Source of the DNA: JADLAT01 sp964348795
GTDB taxonomy: Bacteria > Pseudomonadota > Alphaproteobacteria > Micavibrionales > Micavibrionaceae
Direction of reading: 5' to 3'
DNA: 64,000 nucleotides
NCBI GenBank assembly: GCA_964348795.1
Contig: CAYGDY010000011.1
Location: 16,079 to 80,078 of the forward strand
The notes under the pieces were generated by a model. The model did not search any database, had not been told where the DNA came from, and saw nothing but the letters and a program-made list of their open reading frames with translations. Each line of letters begins with the position of its first letter. Positions within the stretch are counted from its first letter, which is position 1. Positions 52,220-61,364 of this stretch are shown here, piece by piece. A program made the translations under genes and the position numbers.

Positions 52220-53515
52220 ATGATCCCCCGCTATACCCGCAAACCCATGGCCGATATTTTCGAGGCCCAGAACCGCTTCAAAATCTGGCTGGAGATCGAA
52301 ACCCACGCCACACAGAAAATGGCGGATCTGGGGGTTGTACCACAAAGCGCGGCGGATGCCATTCGGGAAAACGGGAATTTTGACGTCGCCCGCATTGACG
52401 AGATTGAAGCCGAGGTTAAACATGACGTGATTGCTTTTTTGACGTCTCTGGCGGAATTCGTAGGGCCAGACTCCCGCTATATCCATCAGGGCATGACCAG
52501 CTCGGACGTTGTGGATACCTGTTTTTCCAAGCAACTCACGCAGGCGGCTGATATTTTGCTGGAGGATCTGGATGCCCTCTTGGGCGCGCTCAAAAAACGC
52601 GCGCTGGAGCATAAGAATACGCTCTGCATTGGCCGCTCACACGGGATTCACGCGGAGCCCACAACCTTTGGCCTGAAACTCGCGGGGCATTACGCGGCGT
52701 TCAAACGGGCGCGGGCGCGGCTGATGGCGGCTAGGGGCGAAATCGCCGTCTGCACCATTTCGGGCGCGGTGGGGACATACGCCACCATTGATCCGTCTGT
52801 CGAGGCGTATGTGGCGGAAAAAATGGGCCTTGTCCCCGAAACGATTGCCACGCAGGTCATTCCCCGCGATCGCCACGCGATGTTTTTTGCGACGCTAGGC
52901 GTGATTGCTTCGTCTCTTGAAAATCTCGCCATTGAAATCCGCCACCTCCAACGCACCGAAGTGCGCGAGGCCGAGGAATTTTTCAGTGCGGGGCAAAAGG
53001 GCTCATCCGCCATGCCGCACAAACGCAACCCGATTTTGACGGAAAACATCACGGGGTTGGCGCGGCTCGTCCGCTCTATGGTCATCCCCGCGATGGAAAA
53101 CGTGGCGCTGTGGCACGAGCGGGATATTTCCCATTCCTCTGTCGAGCGCAATATCGGCCCCGATGCCTGCGTGACGCTCGATTTTGCGCTGGCGCGGATG
53201 GCGGGCGTGATTGATAAGTTTCTGGTCTATCCGGATACGATGAAAGAGAATCTGGAGCGCACGGGCGGGCTGGTCTTCTCCCAGCGCACGCTTTTGGCTC
53301 TGACCCAAGCGGGGATTTCCCGCGAGGATGCCTACCGGATCGTCCAGCGCAATGCGATGGAGGTCTGGAAGGGCAAGGGGAAATTGACCTTGCGTTCCGC
53401 ACTGGAAAACGACCCCCACGTCACGGCAAAACTTGACAAAGCCGCGCTCGACACTATCTTTGACTATAAGGCCTACACGAAGCATATTGAGAGCATTTTG
53501 GACAAAGTTTTTTAG
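52220..53515 (+). CDS. purB: Adenylosuccinate lyase
   Basis: Cleaves SAICAR and adenylosuccinate in purine synthesis. 431 residues, the length of the alphaproteobacterial/Gram-positive type. Lyase signature GSSAMPHKRNPILTEN (about 261-276), catalytic His in GMTSSDVVDTC and in GRSHGIHAEPTTFG, ISGAVGTYATIDP. Starts at ATG 52220 (MIPRYTRKPMADIF). Confidence 0.97.
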   Translation: MIPRYTRKPMADIFEAQNRFKIWLEIETHATQKMADLGVVPQSAADAIRENGNFDVARIDEIEAEVKHDVIAFLTSLAEFVGPDSRYIHQGMTSSDVVDTCFSKQLTQAADILLEDLDALLGALKKRALEHKNTLCIGRSHGIHAEPTTFGLKLAGHYAAFKRARARLMAARGEIAVCTISGAVGTYATIDPSVEAYVAEKMGLVPETIATQVIPRDRHAMFFATLGVIASSLENLAIEIRHLQRTEVREAEEFFSAGQKGSSAMPHKRNPILTENITGLARLVRSMVIPAMENVALWHERDISHSSVERNIGPDACVTLDFALARMAGVIDKFLVYPDTMKENLERTGGLVFSQRTLLALTQAGISREDAYRIVQRNAMEVWKGKGKLTLRSALENDPHVTAKLDKAALDTIFDYKAYTKHIESILDKVF

Positions 53516-53518
53516 ACT

Positions 53519-53593
53519 CGTCATTGCGAGCAAAGCGAAGCAATCCAGTTTTTTCTGGATCGCCACGGCTCCTGAAGGAGCCTCGCGATGACG
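53519..53593. repeat. Dispersed palindromic repeat, family R-A
   Basis: CGTCATTGCGAGCAAAGCGA then AGCAATCCAG / CTGGATCGCCACGG ... CTCGCGATGACGG, starting 3 bases after the purB stop. Confidence 0.9.
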
Positions 53594-53631
53594 GTTTATA
53601 TATAAAGACAACAAAAAAAGGACACACCACC

Positions 53632-54120
53632 ATGAAAGGCGACACCAAAATCATAGCGCATCTGAACACCGCGCTGAAAAACGAGCTCACCGCCATCAAC
53701 CAGTATTTCCTGCATTCCCGTATGCTGGACGATTGGGGCGTGTCGAAACTCGCCAAGCATGAATACAAGGAATCGATCGAGGAAATGCACCACGCCGATG
53801 CCCTCTTGAAGCGCATCTTGTTCCTCGAAGGTGCGCCCGATATGACGGGCCCTGAAAAGCTCAAAATCGGGAAGGATGTCAAATCCATCCTGCAAAACAA
53901 TCTCGCGCTCGAACTCGACGGCGCGGCGCATTACAAGGAAGCCATCGCGTATGCCGAGTCCGTGAAGGATTACGTCTCCCGCGACCTGTTCGCCAAGATT
54001 TTAAGCGATGAGGAAGGCCATATCGACTATCTGGAGACGGAGCTGAACCTCATCGAAACCATGGGCATTCAAAACTATATCCAGCTCAATTCCCAAAGCC
54101 CGCTGGATGGGGGGCATTAA
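53632..54120 (+). CDS. bfr: Bacterioferritin
   Basis: Iron-storing 24-mer with haem between subunits. 162 residues from ATG 53632, AAAGGA upstream. Ferroxidase ligands fall in NELTAINQYFLHSRM (Glu), EYKESIEEMHHADALL (Glu, haem Met, His), LALELDGAAHYKEAI (Glu) and SDEEGHIDYLETEL (Glu, His). RILFLEGAPDM is typical. The frame extends upstream into the R-A repeat but that part is not coding. Confidence 0.96.
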   Translation: MKGDTKIIAHLNTALKNELTAINQYFLHSRMLDDWGVSKLAKHEYKESIEEMHHADALLKRILFLEGAPDMTGPEKLKIGKDVKSILQNNLALELDGAAHYKEAIAYAESVKDYVSRDLFAKILSDEEGHIDYLETELNLIETMGIQNYIQLNSQSPLDGGH

Positions 54121-54123
54121 CAA

Positions 54124-54322
54124 CCGTCATCGCGCGAGCCGCTTTCAAGCAGCGCGGCGATCCAGAAAAATCCCCAGACCTGTCTTCCCCGCCCCTTTCT
54201 TGCCTTCCCCGCGAAAGCGGGGATCTTTTGAGGACATACTGTCATCCCGAGCGCAGTCGAGGGATCTCAACAACGATCACATAAGACAGATCCCTCCACG
54301 CGCTACGCTTGGTCGGGATGAC
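54124..54322. repeat. Cluster of half R-A, R-E and R-B repeats
   Basis: Fills the 295-base gap between bfr and argH: half an R-A (54125-54166, CGTCATCGCGCGAGCCGC), an R-E hairpin (54205-54225, CCCCGCGAAAGCGGGGATC) and a full R-B (54241-54322, GTCATCCCGAGCGCAGTCGA ... GGTCGGGATGAC). Confidence 0.85.
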
Positions 54323-54415
54323 AACAAGAAATTTTCGCGCTCCGAAAACATTGCGCAGTCCACCGCAATACCCTATATTTCCCCTTAAATTGAAAACCGA
54401 GCAAGAGCACAGCCC

Positions 54416-55720
54416 ATGACCAAAAACACCACCAACACCATGTGGGGCGGACGCTTCACCGAGCAGCCCGCCAGCGTGATGGAGCAAATCAACGCCTCCA
54501 TTGACGTGGACAGACGCCTGTGGGAGCAGGACATCGCGGGCTCCAAGGCGCATTGCGAAATGCTGGTGCGCCAGAATATCATCCCCGCAGACGATGGCGC
54601 GGCTATTTTGAAGGGACTCGACCAGATCCACGAAGAAATTGCCTCTGGCACGTTTGAATTCAAGCGGAGCCTTGAGGACATTCACATGAATATCGAACAC
54701 CGGCTGAAGGAGATCATAGGCGAGTCTGCCGGAAGGCTCCACACGGCCCGTTCCCGCAATGACCAAGTGGCAACGGATTTTAAAATGTGGGTGCGCGAGG
54801 CCATTGACCAGACGTTAGACCAGATTGAGTCCCTGCGGGCCACCTTGCGCGCGCTCAAGGCCAAACATGCGAGCGATGTCATGCCGGGCTTTACGCATCT
54901 TCAGCCAGCCCAGCCCATTACATTGGCAGAGCATCTGGCGGCCTATGATGAAATGCTGTCCCGTGATGCGGGCCGCTTTGCCGATTGCCAAAAACGCCTC
55001 AATACGTGTCCTTTGGGCTCTGCCGCGCTGGCGGGCACGCCCTACCCCATCGACCGCGAATATACCGCGCAAAAACTGGGGTTTGATGGCCCAACGCTGA
55101 GCACGCTGGACGGCGTATCCGACCGCGATTTCGCCGCCGAGTTCCTGTTTTGCGCGTCCCTTTGCGGGATTCACCTCTCGCGATTGGCAGAGGAGATTAT
55201 TCTCTGGTCCACGCCACAATTCGGTTTTATCCGCCTGTCCGACCAGTGGAGCACGGGAAGCTCCATCATGCCACAGAAGAAAAACCCCGATGCGGCCGAG
55301 CTGGTACGCGGAAAAACAGGACGGCTGAACGGGAATTTGATCCAGATGCTGACTATTTTGAAGGGGCTCCCGCTCGCCTATAACAAGGACTTGCAAGAAG
55401 ATAAAGAATGCCTGTTCGACAGTTTCGATACACTCCAGCTGTGTCTGGAGGCCATGAACGGGATGCTCGCCACCGCGCAGTTTAACACGGACCGTATGCG
55501 GGCCGCCGCCGAGGATGGCTACACCACCGCCACCGCGTTGGCCGACTGGCTCGTGATGAATTTGGCTCTGCCCTTCCGCGAAGCCCACCACGTGACGGGC
55601 ACTATCGTGAAAATGGCGGAAACCCAAGGGATGAAGCTGGACGCGCTGTCATTGACCGATTTGCAATCCGTCGAACCCCGCATCACGGATGATGTGTTTC
55701 GGGTTCTGTCGGTGCGGTAG
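54416..55720 (+). CDS. argH: Argininosuccinate lyase, C-terminal tail missing
   Basis: Releases fumarate from argininosuccinate to give arginine. 434 residues; most family members have about 455-465. N-terminal MWGGRFTEQPA, NIEHRLKEIIGESAGRLHTA, SRNDQVATDFKMW, and the lyase signature GSSIMPQKKNPDAAELVRGK are intact. It stops after ITDDVFRVLSVR, where relatives normally continue for about 25-30 residues (SVxSR-S-GGTAP type ending). An R-A repeat starts 15 bases after the stop. Either the tail was lost in a repeat-linked rearrangement or this lineage tolerates a shorter form. arg genes are otherwise absent here. Confidence 0.94.
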   Translation: MTKNTTNTMWGGRFTEQPASVMEQINASIDVDRRLWEQDIAGSKAHCEMLVRQNIIPADDGAAILKGLDQIHEEIASGTFEFKRSLEDIHMNIEHRLKEIIGESAGRLHTARSRNDQVATDFKMWVREAIDQTLDQIESLRATLRALKAKHASDVMPGFTHLQPAQPITLAEHLAAYDEMLSRDAGRFADCQKRLNTCPLGSAALAGTPYPIDREYTAQKLGFDGPTLSTLDGVSDRDFAAEFLFCASLCGIHLSRLAEEIILWSTPQFGFIRLSDQWSTGSSIMPQKKNPDAAELVRGKTGRLNGNLIQMLTILKGLPLAYNKDLQEDKECLFDSFDTLQLCLEAMNGMLATAQFNTDRMRAAAEDGYTTATALADWLVMNLALPFREAHHVTGTIVKMAETQGMKLDALSLTDLQSVEPRITDDVFRVLSVR

Positions 55721-55734
55721 GTTATACCCCCTCC

Positions 55735-55816
55735 CGTCATTGCGAGCAAAGCCGAAGCAATCCAGTCTTTTTGTTTTCTGGATCGCCGCGCCGCTTAAAT
55801 GCGGCTCGCGATGACG
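55735..55816. repeat. Dispersed palindromic repeat, family R-A
   Basis: CGTCATTGCGAGCAAAGCCG then AAGCAATCCAG / CTGGATCGCCGCGCCGC ... CTCGCGATGACGA. Lies between the truncated argH end and the convergent yjdM gene. Confidence 0.9.
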
Positions 55817-55825
55817 AGATTCGAC

Positions 55826-56173
55826 CTACTCCACAACCTTCTTCACGAATTCCGATTTCAACCCCATCGGGCCGATGCCCGGGATTTTACAGTCAATATC
55901 GTGATCTCCACCGACGAGGCGGATGTTTTTCACCTTCGTGCCGACCTTCACCACGGCGGAGGAGCCCTTGACCTTTAAGTCCTTGATGACCGTCACGGTA
56001 TCCCCGTCTTTGAGCTCTACCCCGTTGGCATCGCGGATCACAAGGTTTGCGCCCTCTTCCTCTTGCCCGCCGCCCGCGCTCCATTCATGGCCGCACTCGG
56101 GGCAATTATACAGCGCGCCATCTTCATAGGTATAAGTCGATTGACATTTGGGGCATGGGGGAAGTTCACTCAC
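55826..56173 (-). CDS. yjdM: PhnA/YjdM-type zinc-ribbon protein
   Basis: 115 residues from GTG 56173, preceded by AAAAGGACCGCCCCC; the frame runs on to 56299 but only this start has a ribosome site and matches the family length. N-terminal zinc ribbon CPKCQSTYTYEDGALYNCPE with CGHEW, then a small SH3-like beta domain (VIRDANGVELKDGDTVTVIK ... SAVVKVGTKVKNIRLV). Once linked to phosphonate use; real role unknown. Confidence 0.92.
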   Translation of the reverse strand: MSELPPCPKCQSTYTYEDGALYNCPECGHEWSAGGGQEEEGANLVIRDANGVELKDGDTVTVIKDLKVKGSSAVVKVGTKVKNIRLVGGDHDIDCKIPGIGPMGLKSEFVKKVVE

Positions 56174-56313
56174 GGGGGCGGTCCTTTTATCACTATAGCG
56201 TTCAACGTTTCGTGGAAATCTAGAACGAAACGACACACGATACAATGACAAAACCCGAAAAGAACCCTCCACGCGGCGTTGCCTTGGTCGGGATGACATT
56301 GTAGAGTGCGAGA

Positions 56314-57927
56314 ATGAGCACAGCCCCCCTCCTCACCGTTAACCATCTCTCCGTCGGTTTTCAGACAGAAAACGGCGTGTTTCAGGCCGTGGATGATGTG
56401 TCATTTTCTATTAAACGCGGGCAGACGGTGGCCTTGGTCGGGGAATCGGGCTCTGGCAAGTCGGTGAGCGCCCTGTCTATCCTCGGCCTTTTGCCGCCCA
56501 GCGCCATATACAACCCGCGCTCGTCCATCCTGTTCAACGGGCAAGAATTGCTCGGTAAGCCCGAATCTGCCTTGCGCACCATTCGCGGGCGCGAAATCGG
56601 GATGATTTTCCAAGAACCCCTCACGGCCCTGAACCCCCTTCATACGGTTGAAAAACAAATTGCCGAGGTGCTGATTTTGCACCAAAACATGACCCGCCAA
56701 CAGGCCCGCACCCGCGTCATGGAATTACTCGATCTTGTACAATTAGAGCAACTCAAAGACCGCCTGAACGCCTATCCGCACGCGCTCTCAGGCGGGCAAC
56801 GCCAGCGAGTCATGATTGCCATGGCACTGGCTAATAATCCCGCGCTTTTGATTGCCGATGAGCCCACCACCGCGCTGGACGTGACCATTCAGGCGCAGAT
56901 TTTAGAGCTCCTGCAAGATCTTAAAACCCGCCTGAACATGGCGCTATTGATGATTACGCATGATTTGTCGATTGTCGAGAAGATGGCCGACATGACCTGC
57001 GTCATGCAAAAGGGCAAAATCGTGGAGCAAGCCGCCACCCATACGCTATTTTCCACGCCTGCGCATGACTACACGAAAATGCTCCTCTCCGCCCAGCCCA
57101 AGGGCTCTGCTATCCCCGCGCAAACGGATGCGCCCGTGGTGCTGGAAGGACGGGATATCAAAATTTTCTTCCCGAAAACCAAGAACCTGTTTGGCACACC
57201 ACAAAGCTGGATCAAGGCCGTAGACGGTATAGATTTGACGGCCCACAAAGGCCAGACCGTGGGTGTGGTGGGAGAATCAGGCTCCGGCAAGACCACGCTG
57301 GGACTGGGGCTCCTCAAACTCCTGAAAGCCCAAGGAACCATTGTGTTTCAGGGGCAGGATGTTGCAGGCTATACGCCCCGACAGATGCGGCCCTTGCGCC
57401 AGCATATGCAGATTGTCTTTCAGGACCCGTTCGGCTCCCTCTCTCCCCGCATGAGCATCAGCGGGATTATCGGCGAAGGGCTCGCGATTCACCGGAGCGC
57501 CCTGTCACAGGAGGCACGGGAGGCCTTGATCATCAAGGCGCTAGAAGATGTTCATATGGACCCTGCCACGCGCCACCGCTACCCGCATGAATTTTCCGGC
57601 GGCCAGCGCCAGCGGATTGCCATTGCCCGCGCGTTGGTGCTGGAACCTGAATTTATGGTGCTGGACGAGCCCACCTCGGCGCTGGATGTGTCTGTACAGG
57701 CCCAGATCGTGGACCTTTTACGGGAACTCCAGCACAAACACCAGATTTCCTACCTGTTTATCAGCCATGACCTGCGGGTGGTCAAGGCCATGGCGCATCA
57801 TCTGATCGTCATGAAAAACGGGCACGTGGTGGAATCCGGCGCGGCGGCGGCGATTTTTGCAAACCCGCAAGAGGATTACACCAAGGCGTTGCTGGAAGCG
57901 GCGTTGAATTTGAAGACGCGCGCATAA
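56314..57927 (+). CDS. yejF: Fused two-ATPase peptide ABC transporter subunit (YejF type)
   Basis: 537 residues with two nucleotide-binding domains in one chain. First: Walker A GESGSGKSVS (about 45), LSGGQRQRVMIAMAL, Walker B LLIADEPTTALD. Second: GESGSGKTTLG (about 320), FSGGQRQRIAIARAL, FMVLDEPTSALD. This layout is that of YejF and DppDF fusions in oligopeptide importers of the inner membrane. The permease and binding-protein genes (yejA, yejB, yejE) are not adjacent downstream, where rpsU follows. Confidence 0.9.
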   Translation: MSTAPLLTVNHLSVGFQTENGVFQAVDDVSFSIKRGQTVALVGESGSGKSVSALSILGLLPPSAIYNPRSSILFNGQELLGKPESALRTIRGREIGMIFQEPLTALNPLHTVEKQIAEVLILHQNMTRQQARTRVMELLDLVQLEQLKDRLNAYPHALSGGQRQRVMIAMALANNPALLIADEPTTALDVTIQAQILELLQDLKTRLNMALLMITHDLSIVEKMADMTCVMQKGKIVEQAATHTLFSTPAHDYTKMLLSAQPKGSAIPAQTDAPVVLEGRDIKIFFPKTKNLFGTPQSWIKAVDGIDLTAHKGQTVGVVGESGSGKTTLGLGLLKLLKAQGTIVFQGQDVAGYTPRQMRPLRQHMQIVFQDPFGSLSPRMSISGIIGEGLAIHRSALSQEAREALIIKALEDVHMDPATRHRYPHEFSGGQRQRIAIARALVLEPEFMVLDEPTSALDVSVQAQIVDLLRELQHKHQISYLFISHDLRVVKAMAHHLIVMKNGHVVESGAAAAIFANPQEDYTKALLEAALNLKTRA

Positions 57928-57942
57928 AAGACTATTTTCCCC

Positions 57943-57970
57943 TTGCAATCTCTGAAAAACCTGCTAAAAA
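57943..57970 (+). promoter_or_regulatory. Probable rpsU promoter
   Basis: TTGCAA (57943-57948), 16 bases, TAAAAA (57965-57970), about 47 bases before the rpsU start. Confidence 0.5.
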
Positions 57971-58016
57971 GGCGGCTGTTTTAACCATTCTACCCTTTTA
58001 GAAAGAGGTGAACACT

Positions 58017-58223
58017 GTGGTCAGTGTCAGCGTACGCGATAACAACATTGAGCAGGCCTTGAGAGCCCTCAAGAAGAAAATGCAACGGGAAGGCCTGTTT
58101 CGGGAAATGAAAATGCGCAAGCATTTTGAAAAACCCTCCGAGCGTAAGGCCCGCGAACAAGCCGAATCCATTCGCCGTTGCCGGAAAATGGACAGAAAGC
58201 GCAAGGATCGGGACGGGTTCTAG
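58017..58223 (+). CDS. rpsU: 30S ribosomal protein S21
   Basis: 68 residues, very basic (VSVRDNNIEQALRALKKKMQ, REMKMRKHFEKPSERKAREQ). GTG 58017 is favoured because AGAGG lies eight bases before it and the product then begins like other S21 proteins; GTG 58008 overlaps that site. Small-subunit protein near the mRNA exit channel, involved in initiation. Followed by a strong terminator. Confidence 0.95.
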   Translation: MVSVSVRDNNIEQALRALKKKMQREGLFREMKMRKHFEKPSERKAREQAESIRRCRKMDRKRKDRDGF

Positions 58224-58250
58224 GAATCCCTTTCTCTCTTCAAAATCATA

Positions 58251-58285
58251 AAAACCGCAGGAAAACTTCCCAGCGGTTTTTTTTT
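58251..58285 (+). terminator. Rho-independent terminator after rpsU
   Basis: AAAACCGC (58251-58258) pairs with GCGGTTTT (58273-58280), then a T run. Confidence 0.88.
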
Positions 58286-58343
58286 CGTCTATACTGCTCC
58301 GACAACTCGTTCAGGCTTCTCTTTGAGGGAATTTTCTCAGCAC

Positions 58344-59528
58344 ATGACCTTTCAATGCAAGACCCTTTTTGTAACTCTGGCAGGCCTGAGTCTTTGTTCG
58401 TTGTTTTTCTGTTGTTCCGTCACAAGCGCGCACGCAGATGCCTACAAGCCCCTGACGCATGAGGAAAGATTGTTTACGGTCAATTTTCCGGACAATCCCC
58501 AACAAACGGAAACCACCCTGATGGTCGCTCCGAAAGTCAAAGCCGTCGCAGGAGAGGTTAAAGCCAAAGTCGACAAGACCGTTTTAAAAAGCATTCTGAA
58601 TACGCTCGCCTTGAAATACGACCAAACACTCGGAAGCCCGCTGACAAAAGAAGAAACAACAGCGCTTCTGGCACATGATCTGGAAAGCTACACCGAACTT
58701 TACAGCCCCCTCGGTGGCCAAGTCGCTTCAGTGATTGACTCCTTTCCAAACATAAAAGCCCCGACCGGAGAAATTCACCTGTTTTATCAAGATCCCAAAC
58801 TGGGGCGGCAGGATATCAGGGTCCGTATCACCTATTCCGATATGTCAAAATTCCAACAGATTATTATCGGCAAAGAATCCTCCATGAATACCTTTACAAC
58901 CAATGACTTCTTTGATTCTCTTGATGTGGGTTACGGATATGTCGGGACGACAGACAGTATACTCAAACAATGGGATCTGATGCGCCCGCCCATGGATCTG
59001 TTTACCCTGTACTTCCCCAAACCATCCCCGCCCTACATGGAAGAATCCCCGAAAACCCGTAGCACAGAAAAAACAGAGCGAATCTGGTTTACCTTTCACG
59101 ATCCGATCTGGAATCAGGATATTCTGCTCAGAGTCTATGGCTTCGAACTGGACAGGGCGCTGGACTACCCCAACACCGTGGCTTTTCTGAAAGAAAATTT
59201 TATCAAGAAACAACGATTCACCGCCGATGGTATTGGCTTTGTCCAGGACAAAAAGGGCGGGGCGTACACCGTGGGGTGTATGTATTCCATCATCCCACCG
59301 GATGGGTACTCCTATATTGATACGGTTAGACTTCACGCAATTTTCAGGCTGAACTACATGATGGTTTTTGAAGTGAGAAGCTCCAAAAGACTGAAGAATA
59401 CGTCCCTGATCGATTCCATTATAGACCTCGCCCAATTTACGCCCAACGATGCCCGATTGCTCCGTCTCCAGAAAGAAAAACGCAAAAGAATGGCAGAAGA
59501 AGAGGCTAGAAAACAGAAGTCGCCGTAA
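58344..59528 (+). CDS. Secreted hypothetical protein
   Basis: 394 residues from ATG 58344; the frame extends to a TTG at 58323. Signal sequence about 1-33 with cysteines in its core (LSLCSLFFCC) and a cut site near AHADA. The mature protein is mixed alpha/beta with several aromatic-rich strands (GEIHLFYQDPKLGRQDIRVR; ERIWFTFHDPIWNQDILLRV), and ends in a charged helix (LQKEKRKRMAEEEARKQK). No family recognised. The last 23 bases overlap the convergent pepP gene. Confidence 0.75.
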   Translation: MTFQCKTLFVTLAGLSLCSLFFCCSVTSAHADAYKPLTHEERLFTVNFPDNPQQTETTLMVAPKVKAVAGEVKAKVDKTVLKSILNTLALKYDQTLGSPLTKEETTALLAHDLESYTELYSPLGGQVASVIDSFPNIKAPTGEIHLFYQDPKLGRQDIRVRITYSDMSKFQQIIIGKESSMNTFTTNDFFDSLDVGYGYVGTTDSILKQWDLMRPPMDLFTLYFPKPSPPYMEESPKTRSTEKTERIWFTFHDPIWNQDILLRVYGFELDRALDYPNTVAFLKENFIKKQRFTADGIGFVQDKKGGAYTVGCMYSIIPPDGYSYIDTVRLHAIFRLNYMMVFEVRSSKRLKNTSLIDSIIDLAQFTPNDARLLRLQKEKRKRMAEEEARKQKSP

Positions 59529-61332
59529 GAAGCCACTGCTTCTCAGGGCTCCCCAGAAGGGGGGCTAGGCGTTCATAGACCGCATGGTGGTAGGAATCCA
59601 GCCAGACCGCCTCGTCTGCCTCCAGCATTTCTTTTACAATCAACGTCTGGTCGATCGGGGCGTAGCTCACGGTTTCAAATCCGAGAAGCCCGTCCCCTGC
59701 CTCCACCACAAACACTAGATTTTCAATCCGGATCCCGTATGCCCCTTCCTTGTAATAGCCAGGCTCGTTGGACAGGAGCATCCCCGCTTCAAGCGGCGTT
59801 TTTCCACGGGGCGAAAGGCTGGCCGCTTCTTCATGCACGGACAGGTAACACCCCACGCCATGCCCCGTGCCGTGGGTATAATCCAGCCCTACAGCCTGCA
59901 GGGCTTTGCGTGCCAGTGCATCAATTTCCTGCCCGCACGTTCCCGCAGGAAAACGCGCCCGCGCCACGGCGATATGCCCCTTCAGCACCCGCGTGAAATT
60001 CTCCTGCATTTCCCGCGTAGGCGCACCAATGGCTACCGTCCGCGTAATATCCGTTGTGCCCCAAATGTCTCCGTGGCCATACTGCGCCCCGCTATCCACC
60101 AGCAAAAGGCCGGACGGAATAATCTGTGCGTTACTGTCCGGTGTGGCCCGATAATGCACAATCGCGCCATGCTCTGCAAAGCCTGCAATCGTGCTGAAAC
60201 TTTGATCCCGAAAGGCAGGGCTTTCCTGCCGAAACGCCAGAAGACGCGCCTCGACGTCGCATTCGGTCAGCGTGCCGCGTGGCGCTTCCCGATCCAACCA
60301 GTATAAAAAATGCGCCAGCGCCACAGAGTCCTGCAGGTGGGCCCGTTCTATGGCCCGCTTTTCTGTCTGTGTTTTTAGCGCTTTCAGCGCAATACAAGGG
60401 TCCTTTTTATTGAGAACAGACCAACCGGATTCTTCACAAAACGCCTTAACTCTCTGGGGAACAGATGAAAAATCAAGTTGTATTGTGACGTTTCGGGTGC
60501 CATGCGCTTTCAACAGAACCAGAAAGTCCTCCAACATGTTGTCGGGCGGAGACATTTCAACATCCGTCCCCAGATGCGCTTTGACAGCGGATGATATTTT
60601 TCGGGCGTCCACAAACCACCGCACCGGCTGGCACGGATCGGCAAAAACCAGCGCAAAGGATTGCACCACAGGCAGGCATTCCAGATCCGCCCCCCGCACA
60701 TTCAAAAGCCAGCTGATGGAATCGGGCAGACTGAAAAAACACGCTTGCGCACCGACCTCCGCAATTTTTTCCGCAACAATTTTTTTCTTATTCTGAAAGG
60801 AGATGCCCGCAATGCTTTCAGGGAAAATCTCAACAAATCCCAAGGGTTTTTCGGGGCGATCCCGCCACACGACATCCACAAGATTGGACTCCAACGCTTT
60901 TAAAACAATCTGCTTTTCGGCTCCAGATTCCTGCGCCGCGCGCTCCTGATCTATTTTTGCGAGATGGTCCGGCGTATGAAGCCAGGGATCATATCCGATC
61001 ACCGCGCCCCTTGGCGCCACATCGCCCAGCCAGCGCCCCACGCCCGTTACCATGGAATCTGCCGTTTCAAAGAGCGCCGGATCACATTGTTGCCCGAGCT
61101 GAATTGTATAGCGCCCGTCACTCATCACCACAGCCCGATCCGCCAGCACAATAGCCATGCCCGCAGATCCCGTAAAACCCGTGAGCCACGCCAGACGCTC
61201 CGCACAGGGGGCAACAAACTCACCCTGAAACTCATCTCCGCGCGGCACGAGAAAAGCATCCACCCCGTTGCGTGCCATTTCGGCGCGCAAGGCAGAAAGT
61301 TTTTCGTTATATGAACGGGGTTTTTCTGGCAT
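59506..61332 (-). CDS. pepP: Xaa-Pro aminopeptidase (M24B)
   Basis: 608 residues, the three-domain form common in alphaproteobacteria and eukaryotes. Two creatinase-like N-terminal domains (DAFLVPRGDEFQGEFVAPCA near the start), then the pita-bread catalytic domain. Metal ligands: LVDSGAQYGHGDIWGTTDIT (two Asp), THGTGHGVGCYLSVHE (His), LSNEPGYYKEGAYGIRIEN (Glu) and the last Glu just after. Cuts N-terminal residues next to proline. Diverges from mipZ with 32 bases between. Confidence 0.95.
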   Translation of the reverse strand: MPEKPRSYNEKLSALRAEMARNGVDAFLVPRGDEFQGEFVAPCAERLAWLTGFTGSAGMAIVLADRAVVMSDGRYTIQLGQQCDPALFETADSMVTGVGRWLGDVAPRGAVIGYDPWLHTPDHLAKIDQERAAQESGAEKQIVLKALESNLVDVVWRDRPEKPLGFVEIFPESIAGISFQNKKKIVAEKIAEVGAQACFFSLPDSISWLLNVRGADLECLPVVQSFALVFADPCQPVRWFVDARKISSAVKAHLGTDVEMSPPDNMLEDFLVLLKAHGTRNVTIQLDFSSVPQRVKAFCEESGWSVLNKKDPCIALKALKTQTEKRAIERAHLQDSVALAHFLYWLDREAPRGTLTECDVEARLLAFRQESPAFRDQSFSTIAGFAEHGAIVHYRATPDSNAQIIPSGLLLVDSGAQYGHGDIWGTTDITRTVAIGAPTREMQENFTRVLKGHIAVARARFPAGTCGQEIDALARKALQAVGLDYTHGTGHGVGCYLSVHEEAASLSPRGKTPLEAGMLLSNEPGYYKEGAYGIRIENLVFVVEAGDGLLGFETVSYAPIDQTLIVKEMLEADEAVWLDSYHHAVYERLAPLLGSPEKQWLLTATSVF

Positions 61333-61364
61333 ATCCAGCCCTTCTTTGCTAAATAGAGTACAAG

